64,000 nucleotides of DNA from Gemmatimonadota bacterium (GTDB taxonomy: Bacteria > Gemmatimonadota > Gemmatimonadetes > Gemmatimonadales > GWC2-71-9): contig PNAE01000007.1 in NCBI GenBank assembly GCA_003169895.1, forward strand, positions 124,312 to 188,311, read 5' to 3'. Under the pieces are notes generated by a model, which was given only the letters and a program-made list of their open reading frames with translations, did not search any database and was not told the DNA's origin. Every line of letters begins with the position of its first letter. The first letter of the stretch is position 1. Of the stretch, positions 46,333-53,979 are shown one piece after another. Both the position numbers and the translations under genes were made by a program.

Positions 46333-47508
46333 TCACCATTCCTGATAGGGTCCGATTCCCCGTGGGGAGAGGTCCGGCGTTTCACCGGCGCGACGCCGAA
46401 ACCGGGAGACCGCACCGCCGAACAAAGCGGCATCGGCCAGGTGCCCGAGCCCGCGGAGCCGCAGCCGTTGCGCCGTCGCATTCAGCCGTCGCACGGCGTC
46501 GTCGCGACCGCAGTCCTGCGCCATCCAGATGAGATCCGCGAGGAAGGTCCGTTCGGACCGGTAATGGGCGACCCGGCACCACGCCCCCAGCGGATCGCCG
46601 GATGTCCCGGGAAAGGCAAGCCGGTCCTTGCCGAACAGCCAGAGCGACAACCGCAGCCGCAGGCACTTGGGACAGGCACCGCAATTCTTGACCGGATCGT
46701 GATGACAGACCCAGAGGTCCTGGAGGAACTCGGGATGTTTCAGGATGGTCATCAGCTTTTCGTCGCGTCGGGCATGGCATCCGTGGTGCTCGATTTGCAT
46801 CGCACCGGTCGACCAGAGCGGATCGAGGAGCGGATGCGATCCGGCGGGCGCCAACCGGGCGTATGTATTCGAAGAAGCAATCACCATTCGCTCAGGGGCC
46901 AACAGGAGCGCCACGCTGGCAAGCCCGCTACCGAAGCTCGTCGAGCGGGCGATACGGTGTCGCCGGGTGAAATCGATCCAGTTGGTTTCGACTGCAATGA
47001 GCGGCATCCCGAGCAGGGCGGCCTGGCGCGCAACCCGGGCCCGCGCGTCCGCGAAGACATCGGCTGACATGTTGAAATCGAAGCCGTTGATGAACACGAG
47101 TCGATCCAGATCGGCTCGCCGCTCGAGGGCGGTGAACAGGGCGTCCACGCCGCCCGAGAAGAAGGCTGCACCGCCCGACATGGTGACCGCGCTAGATGGA
47201 CGCTGGTTGGCGCGCACGTCGATCCGGTGCATCAGCGGATTCCAGGACGTCCAGATGTCCTGGATGTCGCCGAGGCGGCCGAGCAACTCTGACGAGACTG
47301 GCGGAAGCGCGGTCAGGTCGAGACCGGCGCCGAGTGCCATCGCCGGGATGAGTGCCACCGCGAGGAAGGCATCCCCGGTTTCGGCGGCGGCAACGCCCGG
47401 GGGAATCCGGAACCACACGTTCATGTCGCCGACGTCCGCGGAAACCCGCGTACCGTTCGACTGGTGATCCACACACCAATTGCGAACTACCAGAGTCATG
47501 CCAGTCAC
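46333..47508 (-). CDS. QueC/ExsB-like PP-loop ATP pyrophosphatase (first of a pair)
   Basis: 391 residues, a paralogue of the downstream gene along its whole length. Shared parts include the N-terminal VWFRIPPGVAAAETGDAFLA against LWFRVPGAWPTRLSGDPFAI, the PP-loop AAFFSGGVDALFTAL, a DF-rich strand after it, and the cluster KNCGACPKCLRLRL. Two tandem, diverged copies suggest a heteromeric enzyme or two related substrates. The two genes are translationally coupled (one base apart). An alternative start three codons on (47499) aligns better with the paralogue. No radical SAM or queuosine genes are nearby, so queuosine synthesis is unlikely. Confidence 0.75.
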   Translation of the reverse strand: MTGMTLVVRNWCVDHQSNGTRVSADVGDMNVWFRIPPGVAAAETGDAFLAVALIPAMALGAGLDLTALPPVSSELLGRLGDIQDIWTSWNPLMHRIDVRANQRPSSAVTMSGGAAFFSGGVDALFTALERRADLDRLVFINGFDFNMSADVFADARARVARQAALLGMPLIAVETNWIDFTRRHRIARSTSFGSGLASVALLLAPERMVIASSNTYARLAPAGSHPLLDPLWSTGAMQIEHHGCHARRDEKLMTILKHPEFLQDLWVCHHDPVKNCGACPKCLRLRLSLWLFGKDRLAFPGTSGDPLGAWCRVAHYRSERTFLADLIWMAQDCGRDDAVRRLNATAQRLRLRGLGHLADAALFGGAVSRFRRRAGETPDLSPRGIGPYQEW

Positions 47509-47787
47509 TCCAGTTCCTACGCTGATTGTGCATTCTCGTGAGCGTCGTCACGGCTTCGACGTCCCTGCGATCGACCGGACTCACTGGCGGGACCAGCCCG
47601 CGGCGCAGGTACAATCGCCATTGATCCCGCAGCAAAGCAAGGCAAAGCCTGCGCCGGAAATCGGAGGCGGCTATCAGACAAGAAATACTGTTGCTATTGT
47701 GCAGCACCGGCCGGCCGATACTGACCAGTATCTGATCAGTTACTAGCCACAACCGGACGGCACATGCTTTGCAAAGTCATGTGATTC

Positions 47788-50058
47788 ATGAATTTCCCAA
47801 CACGAACATGCCGCCTGTCGATGACAGATTCATTGACATTATTTCAACCGCTATTCCTGGCGCTGATGGTGGGAGGCTGCAACCGGGAGATGGCCACGGA
47901 CGCCCTGGCCGTTGCGGCAGCGCCAGGCCGGGGTGTCATGACCGTCTCTGTCTCCGGTCTGCCGGCTGATGCTCCGGCACCACTCACCGTCACCGGGCCG
48001 AATGAATATCACCGGGTTTTCAGCAGTTCAATCCGGCTCGACTCCCTGGTTGTCGGCGACTATGTCCTGCACGCTGGCGGCACCACGACGCCGGGCGGGT
48101 CCTACGGCCCCACCGTCGACTCGCAAGCGGTACATATCAGTAGCGGCAGCGCGCGCAACGTGCAGGTGCAATACGTCAAGGTAGCGCGCCCGGCATCCAC
48201 TGGCCTGCCCGCGCACCCGCGGGTCTGGATGACGCCGGCGCGGATCACGCAGCTCAGGACCCAAGTCGCGGCCAACACGATCCGCTGGCAAAAGGTCAAA
48301 GCCGCCGCGGATGCGCAGCTCGTGGTCAACGCGCCGACGACCGCCAGCACGCTGCCCATGCTGTGTCTCGCGTATCTCGGCACCGGGAATGCGGCCTACG
48401 CGCAACGCGCCGGCGTGGTCCTCGTGGCGAATACTGACAGTGCCGCGCAAATCGCGCTCCGCGGCGACGACGCCTACCCGTACCGGACCGCCCTACCGAC
48501 CATCAGCGAAGGACTGGACTGGTGCTACAACGGACTCACGGTCACGACTCGCCAACGCGCAGCCACCTGGCTCATGGATGCGGCTGATTGGGTCTGGCCG
48601 GAATCGAATCCGGCACCCCACACGACCTACGGCCTGACGGACGTCCTGGATAACTACTACTGGGGCTTCATGATGACCGGCCCTGCGGCCCTCGCCGCCG
48701 CCGGCGACGATACCGGACATGGGACGGTCAGTGGCAGCGACCGCGCCGCCTATCACCAGCAGCTCTTCCTGACGAAGTGGGCCAACGTCGTGGTGCCCGC
48801 GCTGGCCGGACCGCTTGCCGGTGGCGCGGACGTGGAAGGCACCGGCTACGACATCTCGATTCGCATCGCAGAGGTGGTCGACGCCTTCCAGACCGCCGGT
48901 CTGGGTTTGACTACCCCGTGGCTCGCGCAAACGCTGCAATGGCATCTCAACTACACGATGCCGGGCGGCAGGTACTTCGCGCCATTGGGTGATCAGGCGC
49001 GGGCGAGCAACGCCCCGCTGTATATCTACAACCGCGAAGCCATGCTGATGACGATGGCGGCAGCCAACGCGGGCAGCACGCTCGACGCGCAGGCCCAATA
49101 CTGGCTCGCGCTGATCGGACAGGCTCCCTATGCGCTTGACGACGGGAACCTCGCCAGCGAACTGCTGTACTACGATCCGTTGGCGCCCAGCGCGCCCGAC
49201 CTCAGTGGTTTGCCGAAGGGCTATCTCTCGCCCGGGGCGGGCGATTTCATCTACCGCCAGAGCTGGACGGATCCCAACGCCACCGTGATGGTCTTCGAGT
49301 CGGGGCCGCTCAGCGAGTCGCACATGTCGCTGGACGCCAATGGGCTGATGATCTGGAAGGGATCGTTCTGGATCAGTGCGAGCGCGAACATCTACTCGCA
49401 CAGCGGCATCGTGCAGACGACGCAGAACTACAACAACCTGACCGTGGGCGGCATCGGACAGATGCACCACAACGGGGCTCGCATCCTCGCGACCTCCGTC
49501 AGTGACAACCTGGTCGTCGTGCAGGCGCAGGCGGACACCGCCTATTTCTGGCCGCCCGATTACCGGGCGATGTGGTCCGTTGCGCCGTATTATCTGCGCA
49601 CCGTGGCCTACCTGCCGGTGCAGGATGCGTTCGTGATCGTCGACCGGGTGACGGCCCGTGATTCGACGCAAGCGAAAGTCTGGCGCTGGCACTCGTTGAA
49701 CCCGGCCACGATACTCGGCAACACGTTCACGCTCGCCAATCCCGCGGGTGACCAGCGATGCGTGGGCAACGTCCTGCTGCCGACCGACGCCGTGCTGGGG
49801 GCCGAGACGATCGCTCTGGGGAGCGGCGGCGCAGTGAGCAGCCACGCGGTCACGGTGACCCTGCCAGTGGGTCGCACGAGCGATGTGGTGGTCACGGTGT
49901 TCCAGTGCAGCGATGTGCTGCCGGCTCCGTGGACCCCGACCGCCGAGATTACCGCCAACCAGGCCATCGTGACGATCGGTATCCATCGCGTCACGGTGCC
50001 GCTTGACGACGCGCAGGCCGTCGGTTTCGAGACGGCCGCCATCATCAGCGATCACTGA
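47788..50058 (+). CDS. Heparinase II/III-like lipoprotein (copy 2)
   Basis: 756 residues. The lipobox GGC lies near residue 31. A single PEGA-like module (about 48-130) leads to HPRVWMTPAR and the same alpha/alpha toroid plus beta-sheet lyase-like domains as the copy at 17.3 kb. The Big2-like domain of copy 1 is absent. C-terminal motifs include GAGDFIYRQSW, MSLDANGLMIWKG and HSGIVQTTQNYNNL. The ATG at 47788 is used; one at 47821 also gives a lipoprotein signal. Probably a surface polysaccharide lyase that trims or remodels the locally made glycan. DNA tracts are nearly identical to copy 1. Confidence 0.8.
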   Translation: MNFPTRTCRLSMTDSLTLFQPLFLALMVGGCNREMATDALAVAAAPGRGVMTVSVSGLPADAPAPLTVTGPNEYHRVFSSSIRLDSLVVGDYVLHAGGTTTPGGSYGPTVDSQAVHISSGSARNVQVQYVKVARPASTGLPAHPRVWMTPARITQLRTQVAANTIRWQKVKAAADAQLVVNAPTTASTLPMLCLAYLGTGNAAYAQRAGVVLVANTDSAAQIALRGDDAYPYRTALPTISEGLDWCYNGLTVTTRQRAATWLMDAADWVWPESNPAPHTTYGLTDVLDNYYWGFMMTGPAALAAAGDDTGHGTVSGSDRAAYHQQLFLTKWANVVVPALAGPLAGGADVEGTGYDISIRIAEVVDAFQTAGLGLTTPWLAQTLQWHLNYTMPGGRYFAPLGDQARASNAPLYIYNREAMLMTMAAANAGSTLDAQAQYWLALIGQAPYALDDGNLASELLYYDPLAPSAPDLSGLPKGYLSPGAGDFIYRQSWTDPNATVMVFESGPLSESHMSLDANGLMIWKGSFWISASANIYSHSGIVQTTQNYNNLTVGGIGQMHHNGARILATSVSDNLVVVQAQADTAYFWPPDYRAMWSVAPYYLRTVAYLPVQDAFVIVDRVTARDSTQAKVWRWHSLNPATILGNTFTLANPAGDQRCVGNVLLPTDAVLGAETIALGSGGAVSSHAVTVTLPVGRTSDVVVTVFQCSDVLPAPWTPTAEITANQAIVTIGIHRVTVPLDDAQAVGFETAAIISDH

Positions 50059-50090
50059 TTCCGGCGGGTCGAGGGCCAGACCTTTCGCCG

Positions 50091-51233
50091 TCAACGCGCC
50101 TGCAACAACTGCGACAACCGTTCCATCTCCGACACCTGATTGAACATGTGCGGGCTCAGGCGGATCGCCCCCTCGCGCAGCGAGCACTGCACCCCCGCCG
50201 CTTGCACTCTCGCGTAGGTGGCGGCCACGTCGCCGCGTGGCTTGAAGCACAGGATCGCCGAGCCTCTGTCGCCCGGCGGTGACGTAATTGCCGCCCCGCT
50301 CCGCTCCGCCCACTCGATGATCGGTTGGTGCAGCGCGCGAGTATGCTCGACGATTGGCGCGATCCCCACGCCAAGGATGAGACCCAGCGACGCATTCATC
50401 GCCGCAAAGTCCTGGACGGGGAACGTGAGCAACTCAAAACGCCGCGCATCGGGCCACGGCCGCGGATCGTACGACGTCAGCTGGGTGTAGTCGTCGCTGC
50501 CCATGAATGCCGCCCACCCGGCGAACGTCGGTTCGAGCTGGGTGCACAACTCCTTGCGCACGTACAGAAAGCCCGTACCCCACGGCGACAGCAGCCACTT
50601 CTGGGCGCCGCAGGCGAGGAAGTCGACCGGCGTGGCCTTCACGTCGACCGGCAATTGACCGACGGCCTGGATCGCATCGACAACAAGCCATTTGTCGGCA
50701 GCCCGGGTCGCGCGCGAGAGTTGCCCCAGGTCGACTGTGTATCCATTGCTGAATTGCGTCAGCGACACGCTCACCGCGCGCACTTTCGGATCAGTGAGGC
50801 GCTCATGCAACCGTGCTTCGTCGGGCCAGCCGTCCGCCGTCACCGGAATCCGCTCGAGCGCCACACCGTTCCCGGCCAGTTGCATCCAGGGATAGATGTT
50901 GGCCGGGAACTCGTGGTCGAACGTCAGCACGATGTCGCCCGACCTGAGTGGTAGCGCGTGCGCCGCCACGTTGAGGCCGGTGGTGGTGTTCGGCATCAAG
51001 GCGATCTCGGATTCGTCCGCGTTGATCAGCCGGCTGGCCATCCACCGCGCCTCGGTCAGGATGGCGTTGATCCGCTCGATCGGCCACATCGCCGGCCGGG
51101 CCCGGTCACGATTGCACGCGGCCAGCGCGGCGACGCTGCGCGACGGCAGCGGCCCGACGCTGGCGCTGTTGAGGAAGATGCCGCCGTCGTTGAGCGCGGC
51201 GAATTCGGTGCGGCGCAGCTCGTCCAGGTCCAT
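50091..51233 (-). CDS. Class V aminotransferase (PLP enzyme)
   Basis: 380 residues. Fold type I PLP enzyme of the cysteine desulfurase/isopenicillin-epimerase group: FLNSASVGPLPSRSV near the start, NTTTGLNVAAHAL, VVDAIQAVGQLPVDV with the PLP-binding Asp, and GAQKWLLSPWGTGF with the Schiff-base Lys. No Cys-loop of NifS/SufS is evident, so desulfurase activity is doubtful. The start at 51233 is chosen because it begins the family N-terminus. It is divergent from the peptide operon and may or may not belong to it. Confidence 0.85.
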   Translation of the reverse strand: MDLDELRRTEFAALNDGGIFLNSASVGPLPSRSVAALAACNRDRARPAMWPIERINAILTEARWMASRLINADESEIALMPNTTTGLNVAAHALPLRSGDIVLTFDHEFPANIYPWMQLAGNGVALERIPVTADGWPDEARLHERLTDPKVRAVSVSLTQFSNGYTVDLGQLSRATRAADKWLVVDAIQAVGQLPVDVKATPVDFLACGAQKWLLSPWGTGFLYVRKELCTQLEPTFAGWAAFMGSDDYTQLTSYDPRPWPDARRFELLTFPVQDFAAMNASLGLILGVGIAPIVEHTRALHQPIIEWAERSGAAITSPPGDRGSAILCFKPRGDVAATYARVQAAGVQCSLREGAIRLSPHMFNQVSEMERLSQLLQAR

Positions 51234-51690
51234 CGTGGCAGCCTGTCCTCGGAGTAGGGATCCAAAGCTACCGTACTCCAGGGACGGACAGCCCGGCCCC
51301 GGGGAGCGGCGGACCCGATTCCAACCGGCCCAGGGGGCAGTCGGCGAACCCGGTGCACTGTGGCGGGATCGCCACGATGGCAGCCCCAATCTGTGGCGTC
51401 GCCGCTCCCGATCCGCGCGATCGACACGCCGGAATCCAGGCCCGACCATCGTTGCTGGGTACGAAGGCTATCTCCTTGCGGCACTGTTCTTTAGCAAGGC
51501 ATTCGGTAGTGTCGGCCGCGGAGCATGTATGGCTCCAAGTGGTGCGGCGGCCGGCGCACAATACTTGCGTTTGTCGGTCACCCGACGCAGTACGGCCCCG
51601 TCGCACCATTGCAAGCCAGTACCCATGCAGTGAGTGCACCGCAGCAAAGGCCTTGCGGAGCCGCGACCCTCATCAGAGAGGAGTGGATGC
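51234..51690. promoter_or_regulatory. Divergent control region before the peptide genes
   Basis: 457 bases between the aminotransferase start and the first precursor. No gene is supported. It should contain the promoter of the four precursor genes. A short GAGAGGAG ribosome site ends it at 51675-51682. I could not define promoter boxes. Confidence 0.45.
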
Positions 51691-51780
51691 ATGCGTAAGA
51701 CCTTCACCGCACCCAAGCTGGTCCACGAAGCGACGCTGGCTTCGCTGACGCTCAACCCCGTGACTTCCCAGACAGTCTGA
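51691..51780 (+). CDS. RiPP-like precursor peptide 1
   Basis: 29 residues, preceded by GAGAGGAG. Leader residues 1-21: MRKTF, then AP at 7-8, Leu10, HEA at 12-14, LTL at 19-21. Phe5-x-x-Pro8-x-Leu10 and Thr20 fit the lasso leader pattern (with Phe for Tyr). The predicted core is NPVTSQTV, with no Asp or Glu, so it could not form a lasso ring. It is the first of four tandem genes. Confidence 0.8.
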   Translation: MRKTFTAPKLVHEATLASLTLNPVTSQTV

Positions 51781-51819
51781 GTCGTCGCGCGGCGAATCGC
51801 AGGCCAGCGGCCGCCACCT

Positions 51820-52015
51820 GCTGCATTGAAAGGAGAAATGGAATGCGTAAGACCTTCACCGCACCCAGGCTGGTCGAGGAAGCGACCCTGACGCGGTTGA
51901 CGCTACAGGCCGTCACCTCGCGCCCCGAATAGTCACCATCCGCTGCATTGAAAGGAGAAGTGGAATGCGTAAGACCTTCACCGCACCAAAGCTGACTGAG
52001 GAAGCGACCCTGACG
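51820..52015. repeat. Tandem duplication containing precursors 2 and 3
   Basis: The block GCTGCATTGAAAGGAGAA (51820-51837), a variable base, and on through the ribosome site and first codons recurs 122 bases later at 51942. Non-coding DNA between the genes is thus duplicated together with them. The two leaders differ at only two residues while the cores differ completely. Confidence 0.75.
51843..51932 (+). CDS. RiPP-like precursor peptide 2
   Basis: 29 residues. AAAGGAG lies 7 bases upstream. The leader is as in peptide 1, with EEA at 12-14 and TRLTL at 17-21. The predicted core is QAVTSRPE. Glu at core position 8 would be the right distance for a lasso ring but it is the last residue, so no threading tail would remain. 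Confidence 0.82.
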   Translation: MRKTFTAPRLVEEATLTRLTLQAVTSRPE

Positions 52016-52057
52016 CGGTTGACGCTGTCGGGCCTCGTGGTCTCCAATACGGACTAA
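51965..52057 (+). CDS. RiPP-like precursor peptide 3
   Basis: 30 residues; AAAGGAG upstream. The leader is nearly the same as peptide 2 (KLT in place of RLV at 9-11). The predicted core is SGLVVSNTD, with Asp at core position 9, the C-terminus. Again no tail is possible. Confidence 0.82.
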   Translation: MRKTFTAPKLTEEATLTRLTLSGLVVSNTD

Positions 52058-52144
52058 CCGCTGATTGGTTGGATTGGTCCCGCGGCTGGCGCGGGGGGTT
52101 CAAACCGTGACCCTCGCCCACCACTCAAGAGAAGGAGGATGTGA

Positions 52145-52237
52145 ATGCGAAAGACGTTCGTGGCACCCAGGCTGGTCGAGGAAGCGACTCTGACACGCTT
52201 GACGTTGCTGCCCCAGACCTCGCGACTCATTACCTAG
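52145..52237 (+). CDS. RiPP-like precursor peptide 4
   Basis: 30 residues, with a strong GAAGGAGGA ribosome site. The leader has Val6 (MRKTF then V), otherwise as in peptide 2. The predicted core is LPQTSRLIT, without an acidic residue. It is the last peptide before a terminator-like hairpin. Confidence 0.82.
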   Translation: MRKTFVAPRLVEEATLTRLTLLPQTSRLIT

Positions 52238-52253
52238 CCGCCACCCTGACGAA

Positions 52254-52282
52254 CCCCGCCGTGGGGGAGCTCCCCGGCGGGG
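52254..52282 (+). terminator. GC-rich hairpin after the peptide genes
   Basis: CCCCGCCG (52254-52261) pairs with CGGCGGGG (52275-52282); the loop itself contains a GGGGAGCTCCCC palindrome. It lies 16 bases past the stop of peptide 4. Confidence 0.5.
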
Positions 52283-52302
52283 GGCCGGTGGTCGAATCGA
52301 AT

Positions 52303-52338
52303 CCCCGGGTCCCATCTGGGACGCGGGGCTTCGTTTTG
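52303..52338 (+). terminator. Intrinsic terminator or attenuator between peptides and enzymes
   Basis: An 11-bp stem with one mismatch (52303-52313 with 52318-52328) and an ATCT loop is followed by CTTCGTTTTG. This is the best intrinsic terminator seen in the window. It would let peptide transcripts greatly outnumber the enzyme transcripts that follow by read-through. Confidence 0.65.
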
Positions 52339-52364
52339 TACGAATCTTGCAACGCCTCCGGCGC

Positions 52365-53282
52365 ATGACCGTGACCCCTGTCGTCTCGTCCAATGATCCT
52401 GTCCTCGCGGCCACCGTGGGCGAGTGGCTTCGGGAATCCCGCATGCCGCTACCGTTGGGCCTGAAGCTCCGCCTCGATGTGGTCGACACGGTACCGCTGC
52501 TCGACGATCCCCGCGAGGTGTTTGCCCAGGGCGACGTCGACATCCAGGCCGGTGAGCCGCTGGGTTGGGTCCACCTCACCTGGCGTTGCGCCCCGGCCGT
52601 GGCACGGATCGACGAACACCGCCCGGCGGCGTCCATTCAGGTGAGCCGCGAGGCGGTCGAGCAGCTCGACTGGATGCTTCGCAGCTTCCTCCTGGTCACG
52701 TTGATCTTTCTCTGGAAGCGCGACGGTCGCTATCACATGCACGCCGGCACCGCGATCGATTCCCGGGGACGCGGCTGGATGCTGATCGGCAATTCCTGCT
52801 CCGGCAAGTCCACCACGACCGCTCTGCTCGCCGCGCGCGGGTGGCAGGTAAGCACTGACGACATCGCCTTCCTGACCGCCCGCGGTGATCGCGCCGCGGT
52901 GCTCGGTTTCCGCAGTCGCATCGCGCTCCGACCCGGCGGGTATGAGCTGCTGGGCCGGAGCGGCGGGATCGCACTGCCGGCGCGCGGCAAGACCGGCTTC
53001 TGGCCGGAGGAGTTGGGCACCACCTGGGTGCAGGCCGTGGAACCCGACATCGTGGTCTTCACCTCGGTGGGCGCCGACCGCACCACCATGGTGCCGGCCT
53101 CGCCACATGCGGTGATGCAGGAGTTGCTGCAGTGGTCGCTGTGGGTGATGTTCGAACCCACGGCGGCACAGGAACACCTCGACCTGCTGGCCGCTCTCGG
53201 CCGGCAGGCACGGTGCTACCACGCGACGCTCGCCCCTGACCTGTTCACCGCTCCAGGCGCCCTCGAGGACTACTTGCCATGA
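52365..53282 (+). CDS. HprK-like kinase of the peptide cluster
   Basis: 305 residues. Related to the catalytic domain of HPr kinase: P-loop GNSCSGKST at 142-150 and, about 20 residues on, STDDIAFL with an acidic pair as in HprK. There is no bacterial PTS context. In paeninodin-type lasso clusters such kinases phosphorylate a Ser of the precursor peptide. It begins at ATG 52365 (a TTG at 52347 is also in frame), lacks a clear ribosome site, and its stop overlaps the next ATG as ATGA. Substrate assignment to the four peptides is inferred from position and precedent. Confidence 0.8.
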   Translation: MTVTPVVSSNDPVLAATVGEWLRESRMPLPLGLKLRLDVVDTVPLLDDPREVFAQGDVDIQAGEPLGWVHLTWRCAPAVARIDEHRPAASIQVSREAVEQLDWMLRSFLLVTLIFLWKRDGRYHMHAGTAIDSRGRGWMLIGNSCSGKSTTTALLAARGWQVSTDDIAFLTARGDRAAVLGFRSRIALRPGGYELLGRSGGIALPARGKTGFWPEELGTTWVQAVEPDIVVFTSVGADRTTMVPASPHAVMQELLQWSLWVMFEPTAAQEHLDLLAALGRQARCYHATLAPDLFTAPGALEDYLP

Positions 53283-53551
53283 GCGAACCGCGCTATCGAC
53301 GGCACCCCGACCTCCGCCTCACGTCGCTCGAAGGTGAGGGCGTAGTGCTGCACCTCAAGTCGCGCCGGTATTTCAGCGTCAACGAAACCGGCCTGACGCT
53401 GCTCGAGGCATTGAAACAACCACAGACGTTCGCACAGCTGGTGGCGGAAATCCTGACCGAGTTCGACGTCTCGCCGGAGACCGCAGCGGCCACGACGCGG
53501 GAATTCCTCGATCAATGCCTCGCAGCTGCGGTCGTCGAGCAGATGGCATGA
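53279..53551 (+). CDS. PqqD-family RiPP recognition protein (lasso B1-like)
   Basis: 90 residues, a winged-helix RRE. RYRRHPDLRLTSLEGEGVVL begins the strand region and YFSVNETGLTLLEAL starts the helix, with the usual Asn-x-x-G/Leu pattern of PqqD/B1 proteins. It binds leader peptides and hands them to the partner enzyme. It overlaps the kinase stop and the protease start by 4 bp on each side (ATGA both times), so the three are produced together. The F-x-x-P-x-L of the leaders is the likely ligand. Confidence 0.85.
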   Translation: MSEPRYRRHPDLRLTSLEGEGVVLHLKSRRYFSVNETGLTLLEALKQPQTFAQLVAEILTEFDVSPETAAATTREFLDQCLAAAVVEQMA

Positions 53552-53979
53552 TCCGCCGCCTCACTCCAGCCTGGCGGCTTCGCGCAACGCTCGCAGCCAT
53601 GGCGCTCCCGCCGCTGGTGCATCTCATCCCGTTGGATCGAATCATCCGCGGGACTGCCCGCTCGCGGAAGCCGACGGCGTCCGACGATAGCGTCGATGAC
53701 GCGGCCCTTGCCGAGTGGGTGGATCGCCTCCTCACAGCACTGCCGCCCCCGTGGAAACGGACCTGTCTCAAGCGCGCGGTCGTGCTCCATTATCTGGTCC
53801 GTCGAGCGGGACGCCCCGCCGAACTTCGCATCGGCGTACGCCGCGACGAACAGAACGCGCTCACCGCGCATGCCTGGCTGGTGCGCGACGGCGAGCCGTA
53901 CCTTGAGACCGGCGCGGATCACGTCGCCTCGTTTCAGGTATTGACCACCCTTCCCTCCGCCGTCGAGCCGGACCACTGA
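53548..53979 (+). CDS. Transglutaminase-like leader protease (lasso B2-like)
   Basis: 143 residues. The Cys-protease fold of lasso B2 proteins: Cys73 in RTCLKRAVVL, His108 in TAHAWLVRDG, and an acidic residue following (Asp114 or Glu120). It cuts leader peptides after the Thr-x site when guided by the B1 protein. An N-terminal hydrophobic patch (about 13-30) may associate with the membrane. The start at 53548 is set by the ATGA overlap and family length. The next gene seems to start inside its stop codon. Confidence 0.85.
   Translation: MIRRLTPAWRLRATLAAMALPPLVHLIPLDRIIRGTARSRKPTASDDSVDDAALAEWVDRLLTALPPPWKRTCLKRAVVLHYLVRRAGRPAELRIGVRRDEQNALTAHAWLVRDGEPYLETGADHVASFQVLTTLPSAVEPDH

Noticed and set aside
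45225-47508. Queuosine pathway enzymes
   Set aside because: Despite the QueC-like loop and Cys cluster, the proteins are ~370-390 residues with an extra N-domain, paired, and without queD, queE or queF nearby.
53515-53547. Longer start for the B2 protease
   Set aside because: It would extend back into the PqqD gene; the ATGA overlap at 53548 and the family length support the shorter form.
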